Assembly: GCF_900107275.1 (NCBI RefSeq)
Contig: NZ_FNPI01000005.1
Coordinates: 62,001-126,000, forward strand
Source: Evansella caseinilytica
Lineage (GTDB): Bacteria > Bacillota > Bacilli > Bacillales > Salisediminibacteriaceae
Direction of reading: 5' to 3'
Length of the DNA: 64,000 nt
Below the pieces are notes generated by a model. That model worked only from the letters and a program-made list of their open reading frames with translations. It made no database searches and was not told where the DNA came from. Position 1 is the first letter of the stretch. Each line of letters starts with the position of its first letter. Both the position numbers and the translations under genes were made by a program. Shown here one piece after another: positions 9,390 through 18,941 of this stretch.

Positions 9390-10013
9390 TCACGTTAAAT
9401 GGTGCTTATTTGCATAAATCGCCGCCTGCGTCCTGTCCTCCAATTCCAGCTTCCCTAAAATATGACTGACGTGTGTTTTTACCGTTTTGATTCCGATAAA
9501 CAGCTCTTCGGCAATATCCTTATTTGTTTTCCCTTGCCCGATCAACGCCAACACTTCCCGTTCACGTGCTGTCAGCTCCAAATGCTTCGGTTTTGCCTGC
9601 ATGCGCTGAATCATTTTTTTCGTCACCTGGCCCTGAAATGTCGGTTCTCCATTTGCCGCCTTCCGGATGGCAGCTGCGATCTCGTCGGCAGCGGAGGTTT
9701 TTAATAAATAACTGAACGCCCCGGCTTCCATCACCGGAAACAGCATTTCATCGTCAAGATAGCTCGTCAAAACAATGATCCTCGCCTTTTCCTGCGCCAG
9801 CTCCCGCGTCGCTTCGATGCCGTTCATTCCCTCCATCAGCAAATCCATTAAAATGACATCCGGTTTCAGCTCCCACGCTTTTTCGATTGCTTCCCTGCCG
9901 TTAGTTGCTTCACCGACAATTTCCATGTCGTCTTCCATGCTCAAAAACGTAGCCAAACCCATGCGCACCATTTCATGATCATCCACGATGAGCAGACGGA
10001 TCTTGTTATTCAT
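9390..10013 (-). CDS. liaR: Response regulator LiaR (NarL/FixJ family)
   Basis: A 207-residue regulator: receiver domain (about 5-120) with the acidic pair DD at 11-12, the phospho-acceptor Asp in DVILMDLLMEG and Lys in LLKTSA, followed by a LuxR-type HTH (LTAREREVLALIGQGKTNKDIA). In Bacillus, LiaR responds to cell-envelope stress such as lipid II-binding antibiotics. It is the last gene of liaF-liaS-liaR and overlaps liaS by 8 bp, so translation is coupled. The order and the LiaF homology identify it as lia rather than a nitrate-type NarL, despite the nearby nitrate genes. Confidence 0.9.
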   Translation of the reverse strand: MNNKIRLLIVDDHEMVRMGLATFLSMEDDMEIVGEATNGREAIEKAWELKPDVILMDLLMEGMNGIEATRELAQEKARIIVLTSYLDDEMLFPVMEAGAFSYLLKTSAADEIAAAIRKAANGEPTFQGQVTKKMIQRMQAKPKHLELTAREREVLALIGQGKTNKDIAEELFIGIKTVKTHVSHILGKLELEDRTQAAIYANKHHLT

Positions 10014-11178
10014 CTTTTTCCTCCTCCTTGCCGGCCACCATCGGAATCCGGAACTCCAGCTTTGTCCCTTTATTCGGATACGTTAATATTTCAAAGTGGC
10101 CGCCCAATTCTCCGATTCTTTCTCTCATTGTCCGTAAGCCGTAGCTGGCATCGTGTTTTTCCTTTTGCTTTTCCATGTCAAAGCCGATGCCGTCATCCTC
10201 CAAAATGAGCAACAGCCGCTCTGTGTTACAGCTCGCGCGGAGACTGATTTTATCCGGATTGCCATGGCGTAAAGCATTTGATATCCCTTCTTGTATAACA
10301 CGAAACAATTGCTCTTCCGCCCCGGCATCCAATAGCGGAATATCCCCAAGCGCATAATCGACCTGAAGATGCGGATGCTTTCTTTTTAATTCTTCCATGA
10401 CATCGCCAATCGCTTGGGACAGCGCTTTTCCTTCCAGGGTGACCGGGCGCAGATGCATGATCAGTGCCCGCAGCTCCTGCTGGGCATGATGGACCATTTT
10501 TTCCGACTGTTTAAAAACGATTTTTGCCTTTTCCGGATTTGCGTCGAGCAATCGCGGCAAAGCTCCTAAAGACATGGAGACCGCGAACAGCTCCTGACTC
10601 ACCGCATCGTGTAAATCCCTTGCCAGCTTTCTTCGTTCATCCAAGCTGGCGGCAAGCTCTGCCTCAGAAATGAGCTTCGCATTTTCATTCAGCACACGCC
10701 GCATCGAAACAATTTGCTGCTCCAGGTCAAGGGTGAGTCCGTTGATTTGCTCCGCCAGCTTTCGGAGCTCATCGTTGCGTTTCACTTCTATTTGCTGGCG
10801 GAAGTTCCCGCGCTGAAATTGTTTTAATTGATGGATTAACGATGTAATCGTTCGCTTTAACCCGGCGCCGTAAGAATATGTGAACCCCCAGGCAGTGCCT
10901 AAATAACTGAGAAAAAAAAGGATCAGCAAGCTCAAATAGGCAGTCGGCGTTGCAAGAAGAATTCCGGCCGACTCACTGCCACTCCACGGACGGAAATATT
11001 CCGGCAGCATGACCTGCACGGCCATGATCAGCAGAATCGTAATGCCGAAAGCAGTCATACTGATTTTTACTTGTAACCGCAGGAGATCCCACAAGATTCC
11101 TTTCAATCCTTTTTCCGCCTCGTTTTTCCCCTTGGTTTTTCCTTCCTGCTGCTGTTTTTTTACCTTTGTCTCAATCAA
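10006..11178 (-). CDS. liaS: Sensor histidine kinase LiaS
   Basis: A 390-residue kinase: a charged cytoplasmic N-terminus (about 1-30), two membrane segments (about 40-60 and 75-100), a HAMP-like linker, a HisKA_3 domain with the phospho-acceptor His in RKLARDLHDAVSQELF, and an HATPase domain with DDGIGFD. The short outer loop is typical of intramembrane-sensing kinases. It overlaps liaF at the 5' side and liaR at the 3' side by 8 bp each. It phosphorylates LiaR and is held inactive by LiaF in B. subtilis. Confidence 0.92.
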   Translation of the reverse strand: MIETKVKKQQQEGKTKGKNEAEKGLKGILWDLLRLQVKISMTAFGITILLIMAVQVMLPEYFRPWSGSESAGILLATPTAYLSLLILFFLSYLGTAWGFTYSYGAGLKRTITSLIHQLKQFQRGNFRQQIEVKRNDELRKLAEQINGLTLDLEQQIVSMRRVLNENAKLISEAELAASLDERRKLARDLHDAVSQELFAVSMSLGALPRLLDANPEKAKIVFKQSEKMVHHAQQELRALIMHLRPVTLEGKALSQAIGDVMEELKRKHPHLQVDYALGDIPLLDAGAEEQLFRVIQEGISNALRHGNPDKISLRASCNTERLLLILEDDGIGFDMEKQKEKHDASYGLRTMRERIGELGGHFEILTYPNKGTKLEFRIPMVAGKEEEKDE

Positions 11179-11995
11179 CGGTCAGAACCTCCACATCCCC
11201 GATGTTCAAGCTGACATTCAGCAGCACCTTCTTCTCGGCTTCATGAAAATCAGCACTCATGTATGTTGCGTGGCGGCTTGTTCCGGCATAGGAATTATCA
11301 AACAAGGTGGCGTCTCCCAACCTTACGTTGACATCCGCTTTTACCGCCATTTCTTTCGGTACGAGAATTTCCACCGAACCGATGCCACAGCGGATATCGA
11401 CTACGTTGTCGCCTTCTTTCAAAATCGCCTTTGTTAAATCAATTTCAACGCTGCCGATCCCGATGGACAGCTCTGTACAATCGAGTTCAAACGGCTGTTT
11501 TCCAAGCTGAATATCACCGATGAATTGATGATGTTTATGTCGGTTGCCATGCCAACATAATTTTCGATGATGTTCATGTTTTTTACTTCCCTCCGGATTT
11601 TCCTGATTATCCCGATCCCGGTCAAAGCGAATAACGATATCTCCCCGGTCAAATATAATCTTTAAACCGATGTAAACAACGAGCGCCGGCCATGTCCAAC
11701 TCCACAGATCGGAAAAACCAAATGTGAACCAGCCGGCATTATTTCCTAAAAGAATCACCCCCGCCGCGGTAATGAATGTCCCCCAAAGGCATTTTCCAAT
11801 CTGCCATTTATCCCGCCGCAAGCTGTGAAAAAAGTAGATGAGCCCTTCAAAAAAAACCTTCAGCCCGATCAGGACAATGATCGCCGGCCAAAAAGTGGAA
11901 AAGATATTTGTGGCCTCCAAATCGATCATACCGATATTGGAAAGCAAAAAAATAAGTCCGACAGCTAATACAAGCAGTCCAATTAATCTCTTCAT
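11171..11995 (-). CDS. liaF: LiaF, inhibitor of LiaRS signalling
   Basis: A 274-residue membrane protein with four hydrophobic segments in the first 110 residues, a His/Lys-rich linker (about 135-160) and a soluble beta-rich C-terminal domain typical of the cell wall-active antibiotic response (DUF2154) family, with repeats such as GIGSVEIDLT and GIGSVEILVP. LiaF keeps LiaS in check without stress. ATG 11995 follows AAAAAGGAGC. It is the first gene of the operon; a liaIH target operon is not in the window. Confidence 0.9.
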   Translation of the reverse strand: MKRLIGLLVLAVGLIFLLSNIGMIDLEATNIFSTFWPAIIVLIGLKVFFEGLIYFFHSLRRDKWQIGKCLWGTFITAAGVILLGNNAGWFTFGFSDLWSWTWPALVVYIGLKIIFDRGDIVIRFDRDRDNQENPEGSKKHEHHRKLCWHGNRHKHHQFIGDIQLGKQPFELDCTELSIGIGSVEIDLTKAILKEGDNVVDIRCGIGSVEILVPKEMAVKADVNVRLGDATLFDNSYAGTSRHATYMSADFHEAEKKVLLNVSLNIGDVEVLTVD

Positions 11996-12062
11996 CGTCC
12001 GTGCTCCTTTTTATTGTAAGGAAGGAAACGAAGCTGTTCCCCTCCTTCTCTCATTGTAGCGG

Positions 12063-12848
12063 CTAGCTTTCCATACGCCAATGAATTTTTTTCAAAATCA
12101 GCAGGTAGGAAACAACGGTAAACACGAAAAGGATTAGCGTATTCGTTGCTACCGAACTCGTCCAGCCAACCGTCAGCAGTTCACGCAGCGCTTCCGCGGC
12201 GTAAGTCGTCGGCAGCAGATAGGAAAATGCCTGCAGTACTGCAGGCAGCTGGCTCATTTCCACCATCACCGGTGTCATAAACCCGACGATCATCATTAAA
12301 GCCTGCACCAGCATATTCGTCAATTGCATGTTGGGAGACCAAAAACCGAGCAAAACCCCAAAGCCGACAACGCTCATAATGGACAACAGCATAACCGGCA
12401 GCAATGCGAAGCTGTAATGAAATTTAATATCGTAGATCCATTGACCGATAAACATGAGAATAAAAAACGACGGAAAGCTCATTAATGCGCCGCGGATTAA
12501 ATTGGCAATGACAAAATTCACCTTGGCGATCGGGAGCGACGCATAGTACGTAAAGTGGCCTTGATGCTTTTGCCAAGCTATGTCTTGAGCCATTGCATTC
12601 AATCCCATGATAATCAATGCAAACAGCATATTTCCGGTAATGATGCGAATCATTATTTCGTCTGTCGGATTGACGGTGAAAAACTTTAAAAACATCAGCG
12701 TCGTAAACGGGAACAACGAAGCAAGAATGAAGATCAACGCCCACTGTTCCCGTATGTTTGAAAGTTGTATCCGGAACAAAATCCACGCTTCAGCCACAAG
12801 CTGTTTAAAACGGGAATGTTCATAACCTGCGCTATTATGCATTTGCAT
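12063..12848 (-). CDS. ABC-2 type transporter permease
   Basis: The 261-residue product has about six membrane segments after a soluble start of about 25 residues and belongs to the ABC-2 permease type that exports drugs, peptides or polysaccharides. ATG 12848 follows GAGGAGAAG; the open frame continues upstream to 12962 inside the ATPase gene but without a ribosome site. It overlaps the ATPase gene by 14 bp, so the two form one exporter. The pair lies upstream of liaFSR on the same strand with a 67-bp gap; a role in envelope stress is possible but not shown. Confidence 0.87.
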   Translation of the reverse strand: MQMHNSAGYEHSRFKQLVAEAWILFRIQLSNIREQWALIFILASLFPFTTLMFLKFFTVNPTDEIMIRIITGNMLFALIIMGLNAMAQDIAWQKHQGHFTYYASLPIAKVNFVIANLIRGALMSFPSFFILMFIGQWIYDIKFHYSFALLPVMLLSIMSVVGFGVLLGFWSPNMQLTNMLVQALMMIVGFMTPVMVEMSQLPAVLQAFSYLLPTTYAAEALRELLTVGWTSSVATNTLILFVFTVVSYLLILKKIHWRMES

Positions 12849-13800
12849 ACAGCTTCTCCTCCTCTTCCGCTTCTTCCGGGTCTTTATCGATATGGAAATA
12901 CACGTCCTCCAGGCTCGGCGGCGAGATGGCATACGAGTGAATGCCTTCCGCCTGCGCCTCATTTAAAAACGTCAGCAACTCGGCAGCCCTGTCTTTTTCA
13001 ATCAGCAGCCGACACCGGTGTTCAGTAAGCGGAACAAGCTGGCCCCAGCTTTGCAATGCCTCCATCGCCGGCGGCTGGGGGGTTGCCAACGTAATATCTG
13101 CTTTTAATCGCTGATCCACCCTGTTTTTTAACGTGGAAACCGAATCGATGGCCAGCAGCTTTCCATGATTGATCACCGCGACACGATCAACTACCTGCTC
13201 CGCTTCCAAAATATTGTGCGTGACGAGAATGATCGTCGCTCCTTCCCGGTTTCTTTCTTGAATGAGATCCCATACAAGACGGCGTTTTTTCGGATCAAGT
13301 TCATTTGTCGGCTCATCAAAAATCAGCACCGCTGCAGCGCCGATCAATGTTGTTCCGATGCCCGCAAGCCGTTTTTGCCCGCCTGATAAACGCTTCAGCT
13401 GTTTGTTGCCGGACTCCTGAAGGCCTAATTTTTCCAGCAGCTGATTTGTCTGTTCTTTGGCAGCTGATTTTTTCATACCGCGCAGCCTGGCGGTAAAGTA
13501 TAATGCCTCGTTGACTTTCAGACTTGTTAAAGATGCCGGTTCCTGGGCATAATAAGCTACCTCCCGGCTTACAAGCCGGCTTTGCGTTGATACATCTGTC
13601 CCGTTGTACAATATTTTTCCTTCACTAGGTTGAACGTGGGCAACGATCTGTTTGATCAGCGTTGACTTGCCTGCGCCGTTTGGTCCGAGCAGGCCAAGTA
13701 TTTCGCCTTGCATGATGGAAAAGGAAATATTCTCGTTTGCTGTCACTTTACCTTTTTTATACGTTTTCGTCACATTTTTTATTTCGAATACACGCTTCAT
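12835..13800 (-). CDS. ABC transporter ATP-binding protein
   Basis: A 321-residue ATPase with Walker A GPNGAGKST (about 39-47), signature LSGGQKR, Walker B VLIFDEPTNELD and a switch His in LVTHN. A C-terminal extension of about 90 residues (from 225) ends in a run of Glu residues, as in many ABC-2 drug or antibiotic exporters. It drives the permease encoded immediately downstream. ATG 13800 follows GAGGAGC. Substrate unknown; proximity to lia genes hints at an envelope-active compound. Confidence 0.92.
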   Translation of the reverse strand: MKRVFEIKNVTKTYKKGKVTANENISFSIMQGEILGLLGPNGAGKSTLIKQIVAHVQPSEGKILYNGTDVSTQSRLVSREVAYYAQEPASLTSLKVNEALYFTARLRGMKKSAAKEQTNQLLEKLGLQESGNKQLKRLSGGQKRLAGIGTTLIGAAAVLIFDEPTNELDPKKRRLVWDLIQERNREGATIILVTHNILEAEQVVDRVAVINHGKLLAIDSVSTLKNRVDQRLKADITLATPQPPAMEALQSWGQLVPLTEHRCRLLIEKDRAAELLTFLNEAQAEGIHSYAISPPSLEDVYFHIDKDPEEAEEEEKLYANA

Positions 13801-13985
13801 CCAAATGCTCCTCCCCTATTATATTCTCCTTTTTTTCGTGCCGGCTGTTAACGCCTTCTGCTAACTCCAGTTTAGCTTTGAATCCGTCGGCACAACACCT
13901 GCGCCAGACTGTTTCCGAATCCGTCTGGAGATGGATATTTCCAGTCCGACGGGGACAGGCCATTCATGTATGAGGCGCAAATGAA

Positions 13986-14042
13986 AGTGTGTTCAAAAGA
14001 AAGTCAAAATGGCATCATTCGGAAAGCTGCCTCGTTGCAGCA
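13986..14042 (+). repeat. Interspersed repeat R3, copy 1
   Basis: AGTGTGTTCAAAAGAAAGTC followed by AAAAT...ATCATT...AAAGCTG.CT.G.TGCAGC. The same arrangement is at 36294-36352. The rest of the 13801-14165 gap shows no gene; it holds only this repeat and the promoter region of the LCP gene with a TATAAT at about 14135. Confidence 0.65.
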
Positions 14043-14165
14043 CTCACCTTATTGAGAGGTCATCACAGCGACAAGAAGGTTGTGACATTTCTTTTATAAA
14101 ACAGATAAAAGGAAGCTAAATAAGAGCACTTCTGTTATAATCGCTAATAGTGAGAGGTGAAATAT

Positions 14166-15161
14166 ATGAAGCGAAAAAGAAAAGCAGCGAAAAAAACGAG
14201 AAAAGCCGTCCTAATCCTGCTATTCCTGTTCCTGCTCGGCGGCGCCGCTGCTGCTTCTTGGATGAAGAACGATTATGACCGTGCCAGAGAAGAATCATTA
14301 AGACAGATTGAAGAAAGCGGCGGATCGCTGGAAAACGCGGGGGATATTGAATTCAATTCACCGGTGGATGATTTGGATTATATCAACGTCCTCTTAGTCG
14401 GTTTAGACAGAGAAGACGGAAGTTCCAGAACGGATACCATCATGCTTGCCCAATATCGGCCGAATGAAGATAAAGCAAGGCTCGTTTCGTTGATGAGGGA
14501 TGCTTACGTATCGATTCCGGGCTACCGTGACAACAAACTCAACACCGCCTACTTCCTTGGCGGATTGGAGCTGTTAAGACAAACGCTCAAAGAAAATTTT
14601 GATATCGACGTACATTATTACGCTCAAGTGGATTTTGACGGCTTTGTCCGCGTCGTGGACACGCTGGCGCCAAGCGGGGTTGAAGTGGACGTGGAAAAGC
14701 GGATGTATTACGATGGGGGCGGATCGCTCGTGATCGATTTTCAACCCGGACCACAAATCATGGACGGTGAAGATGCCCTGAAATATGTGCGGTTTCGCAA
14801 TGATTATGAAAATGATTTCGGCAGAGTTCGGAGGCAACAGGAAATGCTGAGCATTTTAAAAAATGAGCTGCTGAGCCTGTCCGGCGTGCGAAGAATTCCG
14901 CAAGTTCTCGGCTCCATCGAACCATACATACAAACAAATATCAGCACGCAAAAACTGTTGTCCTACGGAAGTGATTTTTTCTTAAGTGGCATTGATGAAA
15001 TTGAAACATTAACCATCCCAGTAGATGGCAGCTATGTTGACGCAACATACCCTCATGCCGGAGCCGTTCTTGAATTGGATCTAGAAGAAAATAAGCAGGC
15101 GCTTCATGACTTTCTTGAGATAGATAGTCCGTCGTCTTTGACAAGTCATGGATCCGAGTGA
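14166..15161 (+). CDS. LytR-CpsA-Psr (LCP) family wall glycopolymer ligase
   Basis: The 331-residue protein has a Lys/Arg-rich N-terminus, one membrane segment (about 14-34) and an extracytoplasmic LCP domain with the signature blocks VGLDREDGSSRTDTIML, LMRDAYVSIPG and VRFRNDYENDFGRVRRQQEM; the Arg and Asp residues bind the pyrophosphate of the lipid-linked substrate. LCP enzymes attach teichoic acid or other glycopolymers to peptidoglycan. ATG 14166 follows GAGAGGTG; a GTG at 14157 overlaps that site. It is monocistronic with a terminator at 15244. Confidence 0.92.
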   Translation: MKRKRKAAKKTRKAVLILLFLFLLGGAAAASWMKNDYDRAREESLRQIEESGGSLENAGDIEFNSPVDDLDYINVLLVGLDREDGSSRTDTIMLAQYRPNEDKARLVSLMRDAYVSIPGYRDNKLNTAYFLGGLELLRQTLKENFDIDVHYYAQVDFDGFVRVVDTLAPSGVEVDVEKRMYYDGGGSLVIDFQPGPQIMDGEDALKYVRFRNDYENDFGRVRRQQEMLSILKNELLSLSGVRRIPQVLGSIEPYIQTNISTQKLLSYGSDFFLSGIDEIETLTIPVDGSYVDATYPHAGAVLELDLEENKQALHDFLEIDSPSSLTSHGSE

Positions 15162-15243
15162 CCGACAGTTCCAAGAAAGCAGGCGGGTAAAAAAACCGAA
15201 AATCAGAAAAGAATTTTTCATTCCCGTATAGCACACCATTGGG

Positions 15244-15279
15244 GAGTATCTTCAATATTTGGAGATACTCTCTTTTTTA
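15244..15279 (+). terminator. Intrinsic terminator after LCP gene
   Basis: GAGTATCTTC pairs with GGAGATACTC and is followed by TCTTTTTTA. Confidence 0.88.
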
Positions 15280-15398
15280 GAACGTGTTCAAAACCCCCAT
15301 GGCTTTTTAGCCACCACAAGGAATGAAAATAAGGAAATCCTGTATTTTCGTATAAAAAGATAAAAAGCTAGAGTTTGACAGGCTATATATAAATAAAT

Positions 15399-15424
15399 AA
15401 GCAGGTTGTTGCCTGCTTTTTCTA
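15399..15424 (+). terminator. Orphan terminator-like hairpin
   Basis: AAGCAGG and CCTGCTT around TTGTTG, followed by TTTTC. No gene is seen directly upstream; the 15280-15655 gap otherwise holds no recognisable coding region, only AT-rich DNA leading to the GH5 start. Confidence 0.6.
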
Positions 15425-15655
15425 GTGATAAACTTTTTATGAAAACACATACAATTCTTCTTGATAATGGTGCAACATCTTTACCTCTCACTTCATTTAC
15501 GCTTCTGTTAAGTTCTAAGCAATTATCGTACTAAACAACCAACGTGAATTGATGCCTCCCGATATTATTTGAGAGGAAACTTCAAATATTTATCCATTGC
15601 TTTATGTACTAACATGAATGAACATAAATCAAAAGAAAAGGAGATGGTTTATTTT

Positions 15656-17353
15656 ATGAAAAAGGTTGGTTGGACAGTCAAGCTGCTGCTTGTGATGATC
15701 CTGGTAGTTCCCGCTTTGCTGAACAGCAGTCCGGCAAAGGCGTGGACGGGTATGCCAATGGACAAGCTCCATGTAAGTGGCAATCAATTAGTGAACAGTA
15801 ATGGACAGCCGGTTTTATTAAGCGGCTGGCATCAGCCTTCAGGTTCTTATTGGACGTACCAAAGCAGTAATTACTACTTGAACAGAAATGGCGGTAATCG
15901 TCATGCGGCAACTCTCGAGTACCTGAAAGATATTACAGACACATTTACCGACACATCGCCGAAATATGGAAACGATCACGGGTGGTATATGAATCAGATT
16001 CGGCTGTTCATCGATCGGGAAGATATGGGCGATGTTGCAGGGGGGACATACAATTTCGCCGGTTTGCAGGCCGTTACTCAAAATGTCATTATTCCTTATG
16101 TTGAATATGCCAAGACAAAAGGTCTTTATGTTACACTCGGCCTTGACTTCACTCTGCAAAATAATCAAGCGACGACGCAAGCGAACCTTGATAAGTTCAA
16201 TGAGATTTGGGGTTATCTTGCGTCGCAGCCGGCATTGAGAAGCGCGGACAATGTCATGTTTGAAATTATTAATGAGCCGGTTCTTTCCTACGCAAACGGA
16301 AAATGGGGCGGGCACCCGTCCGAGCCAGACTTTGAAGCTCACTGGAACGCCCTTAGAGATTTCCAAAACTCTATCATCTCTACGATCCGAAACAAAGGAG
16401 CAGATAACGTCATTTGGGCGGCAGGCCTTGGATGGGATCAATATTATCAGTTATGCGCTTCTCATCCGCTGACAGACCCTTTAAATAATACCGGCTATGC
16501 CGTTCATTGGTATCCAGGATATGGCGCTAATGACAATTACTCTATTCTTCAGCAGCAATGGGATACAAATATTAAGCCGTGCGCGGAACATTATCCCATT
16601 AATATCACGGAAACAACTTGGTATAAGTGGCTTCCGGGAGACCCTGAATATTGGCGCTTGTTTGATGGTACAAATGAAGGATTTGGGAAAAATACAAAAG
16701 CTATTTTTACAGCAGCAGGAAACGTCAGTATTGCTGTTCATATGAATGGATTTTTACTGGAACCCGGTACAAGAAGTACGTTCGCGGATCCAACAGCCGG
16801 TTTGAAATACGACGGTGATAAGGCACGCGACGGTATGGCGCGCTTTCTCTTTGAGTGGTATTACGAGCGCGCGCAACTGTATCCTTGGAATGGCATTTGG
16901 AATGCAATCCATACCGGAGCAACGTACAAGCTTCAGAATCGCGCATCCGGAAAAATGATTGACGTGCCTGGGGGACAAAATACCAACGCCCTTCAACTCC
17001 AACAGTGGTCCGACAATGGTGCGACAGCGCAGCAATGGGTCGTGGATGATGTGGGCGTGTACAATAATTATTACCGGCTGCGTAGTGTCAGCTCGTCTGA
17101 CAACAAAGTAATGGATGTTCGTAATGGTACAAAAAGTAATGGAGAAGCCATTCAGTTAATGACTGATTTTGGAAATAGCGCGCAACAGTTCAGATTAATC
17201 AGACTAAGCAATGGTTACTGGAGCATCCTCAATGTGAACAGCAATAAAGCCGTCGAGGTTGCTGGTTCCTCAGCGGCAGACGGCGCAAAATTGCAGCAAA
17301 ATATGTACCGTGGGGACTTAAATCAACAATGGAATTTGATTAGAATAAATTAA
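15656..17353 (+). CDS. Secreted GH5 glycoside hydrolase with C-terminal ricin-type lectin domain
   Basis: The 565-residue product has a Sec signal peptide (KK start, hydrophobic about 8-27, cleavage near PAKA-W), a GH5 (beta/alpha)8 catalytic domain (about 35-425) and a beta-trefoil lectin/CBM13 domain (about 435-565) with three QxW-like repeats (QQW, QQF, QQW). The acid/base Glu is in FEIINEP and the nucleophile is probably in NITETTW. GH5 enzymes cut beta-1,4-glucans, mannans or related polymers; substrate is not decidable here. ATG 15656 is preferred over ATG 15644, which overlaps AAAGGAG. It interrupts an otherwise housekeeping region, and AT-rich codon use suggests acquisition. Confidence 0.88.
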   Translation: MKKVGWTVKLLLVMILVVPALLNSSPAKAWTGMPMDKLHVSGNQLVNSNGQPVLLSGWHQPSGSYWTYQSSNYYLNRNGGNRHAATLEYLKDITDTFTDTSPKYGNDHGWYMNQIRLFIDREDMGDVAGGTYNFAGLQAVTQNVIIPYVEYAKTKGLYVTLGLDFTLQNNQATTQANLDKFNEIWGYLASQPALRSADNVMFEIINEPVLSYANGKWGGHPSEPDFEAHWNALRDFQNSIISTIRNKGADNVIWAAGLGWDQYYQLCASHPLTDPLNNTGYAVHWYPGYGANDNYSILQQQWDTNIKPCAEHYPINITETTWYKWLPGDPEYWRLFDGTNEGFGKNTKAIFTAAGNVSIAVHMNGFLLEPGTRSTFADPTAGLKYDGDKARDGMARFLFEWYYERAQLYPWNGIWNAIHTGATYKLQNRASGKMIDVPGGQNTNALQLQQWSDNGATAQQWVVDDVGVYNNYYRLRSVSSSDNKVMDVRNGTKSNGEAIQLMTDFGNSAQQFRLIRLSNGYWSILNVNSNKAVEVAGSSAADGAKLQQNMYRGDLNQQWNLIRIN

Positions 17354-17391
17354 CCATTTCTACCGGCCTTGTTGAACATCTATTGAAAGGA

Positions 17392-17428
17392 GGTGTCTCA
17401 AAGGGAAAAAACACCCTTTTGAGACACC
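17392..17428. repeat. GTGTCTC-type palindrome, copy 2
   Basis: GGTGTCTCAAAGGG pairs with CCCTTTTGAGACACC shortly after the GH5 stop codon. No T-run follows, so it may stabilise mRNA ends or be a repeat rather than a strong terminator. Confidence 0.7.
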
Positions 17429-17552
17429 CCCATGGCATTTCAGCCGCTACAACAAACGGGAACTAGGCATAGACGCTCCCCCATGGTTCCCATTATCAGA
17501 CACCGCTAAAGAATATCGTAAAAAACAGGCATCTTTCCCAATAAAGCTGATA

Positions 17553-18791
17553 TTACTCGTATCGTTTGAAAATAAGCGACACATTATGTCCGCCGAATCC
17601 GAGTGAATTGCTCATGACGGCAGGAACGTCCTGATGCCGCGCTTTGTTCGGCACATAATCAAGGTCGCATTCGGGGTCCGGTGTCTCATAATTCATAGTC
17701 GGCGGAATGATTCCTTCCTGAATCGCCTTAACGGAGAAGATAGCCTCCACAGCACCGGCTGCTCCCAGGAGGTGTCCGGTCATCGATTTCGTTGAACTAA
17801 TCGCCAGCTTGCCTGCATCATCACCGAAAACAGTTTTTATGGCCAAGGTTTCATACTTATCATTATAATCCGTACTTGTGCCGTGTGCGTTTAAATAGGT
17901 GATCTCCTCCGGCTTCAGACCGGCATCCTTTAATGCTTCTCTCATTGCACGTGCCGCACCTTCGCCTTCCGGTGCCGGCGCCGTAACATGATACGCATCC
18001 CCTGTTGCCCCATAGCCGACAATTTCGGCATAAATGGATGCGCCGCGCGACAATGCCGATTCCAATGATTCCAGGATTAATATGCCTGATCCCTCTCCCA
18101 TGACGAATCCGTCGCGATTTTTATCAAACGGACGGCTCGCTGTTTTCGGATCCGGATTCATTGACAACGCTTTAGCCGTACTGAATCCGGCAAATGACAT
18201 TTCGGTAAGCGGAGCCTCGGCGCCGCCGGTCACCATGACGTCAGCATCTCCGCGTTGAATGACCTTGAAAGCATCACCGATGGAGTTCGCCCCTGAGGCG
18301 CATGCAGTGACGGAGCAAGAATTGACGCCTCTCGCGCCGAGGGTGATCGACACTTGTCCGGCCGCCATGTCCGGAATTATCATTGGCACGAAGAAAGGGC
18401 TGACGCGGCGATAGCCTCGTTTTTCGTAATTCCTGAACTGGGTTTCAAAGGTTTCCATTCCGCCGATACCGGAACCGATCCAGACACCGACGCGCGGAGC
18501 ATTGTTTTCATCGATCGTTAACTTCGCGTCTTCTACAGCCATTTTTGCACTTGCCACCGCAAATTGAGTAAACCTATCCATCTTTCTTGCATCCTTTAAA
18601 TCCATGAACTCGCCTGGATCAAAATCTCTAATCTCTGCTGCCACTTCTACCGGAAATGTTCCAATTTCATATTTGGTCATTTTATCAATCCCGGACTCCC
18701 CGTTGATTAAACGCTGCCAAGTTGTTTCTGCCTTTAATCCGAGAGGAGTTACTGCACCGATCCCGGTGATAACAACCCGTTTCTTGTTCAT
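17553..18791 (-). CDS. fabF: Beta-ketoacyl-ACP synthase II
   Basis: The 412-residue KAS II condenses malonyl-ACP with acyl-ACP in fatty acid elongation. The catalytic Cys is in [14 protein letters not shown] (about 165), the His residues in [11 protein letters not shown] (about 305) and [12 protein letters not shown] (about 342), and the C-terminal [11 protein letters not shown] is present. Length is standard. ATG 18791 follows AAAGGAGC. It lies 150 bp downstream of fabH on the same strand, as in the B. subtilis fabHA-fabF operon, and should be co-controlled by FapR. Confidence 0.97.
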   Translation of the reverse strand: MNKKRVVITGIGAVTPLGLKAETTWQRLINGESGIDKMTKYEIGTFPVEVAAEIRDFDPGEFMDLKDARKMDRFTQFAVASAKMAVEDAKLTIDENNAPRVGVWIGSGIGGMETFETQFRNYEKRGYRRVSPFFVPMIIPDMAAGQVSITLGARGVNSCSVTACASGANSIGDAFKVIQRGDADVMVTGGAEAPLTEMSFAGFSTAKALSMNPDPKTASRPFDKNRDGFVMGEGSGILILESLESALSRGASIYAEIVGYGATGDAYHVTAPAPEGEGAARAMREALKDAGLKPEEITYLNAHGTSTDYNDKYETLAIKTVFGDDAGKLAISSTKSMTGHLLGAAGAVEAIFSVKAIQEGIIPPTMNYETPDPECDLDYVPNKARHQDVPAVMSNSLGFGGHNVSLIFKRYE

Positions 18792-18941
18792 CCTGATTGC
18801 TCCTTTCCTAAAACCACCATTTTCTTCATAAGATGATATTCAATAAATGCGGGAAACATTGTCTCAGCACTGCCTGCATCTGCATAGTGGATGTTCCCTC
18901 CATTTTCAACATGCATTTTTAAGATAATTGTCTGCTTCCAT

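Noticed and set aside
9390-11178. Nitrate-sensing NarXL-type system near the nitrate genes
   Set aside because: The adjacent LiaF gene and the short-loop kinase identify the system as LiaSR, an envelope-stress system.
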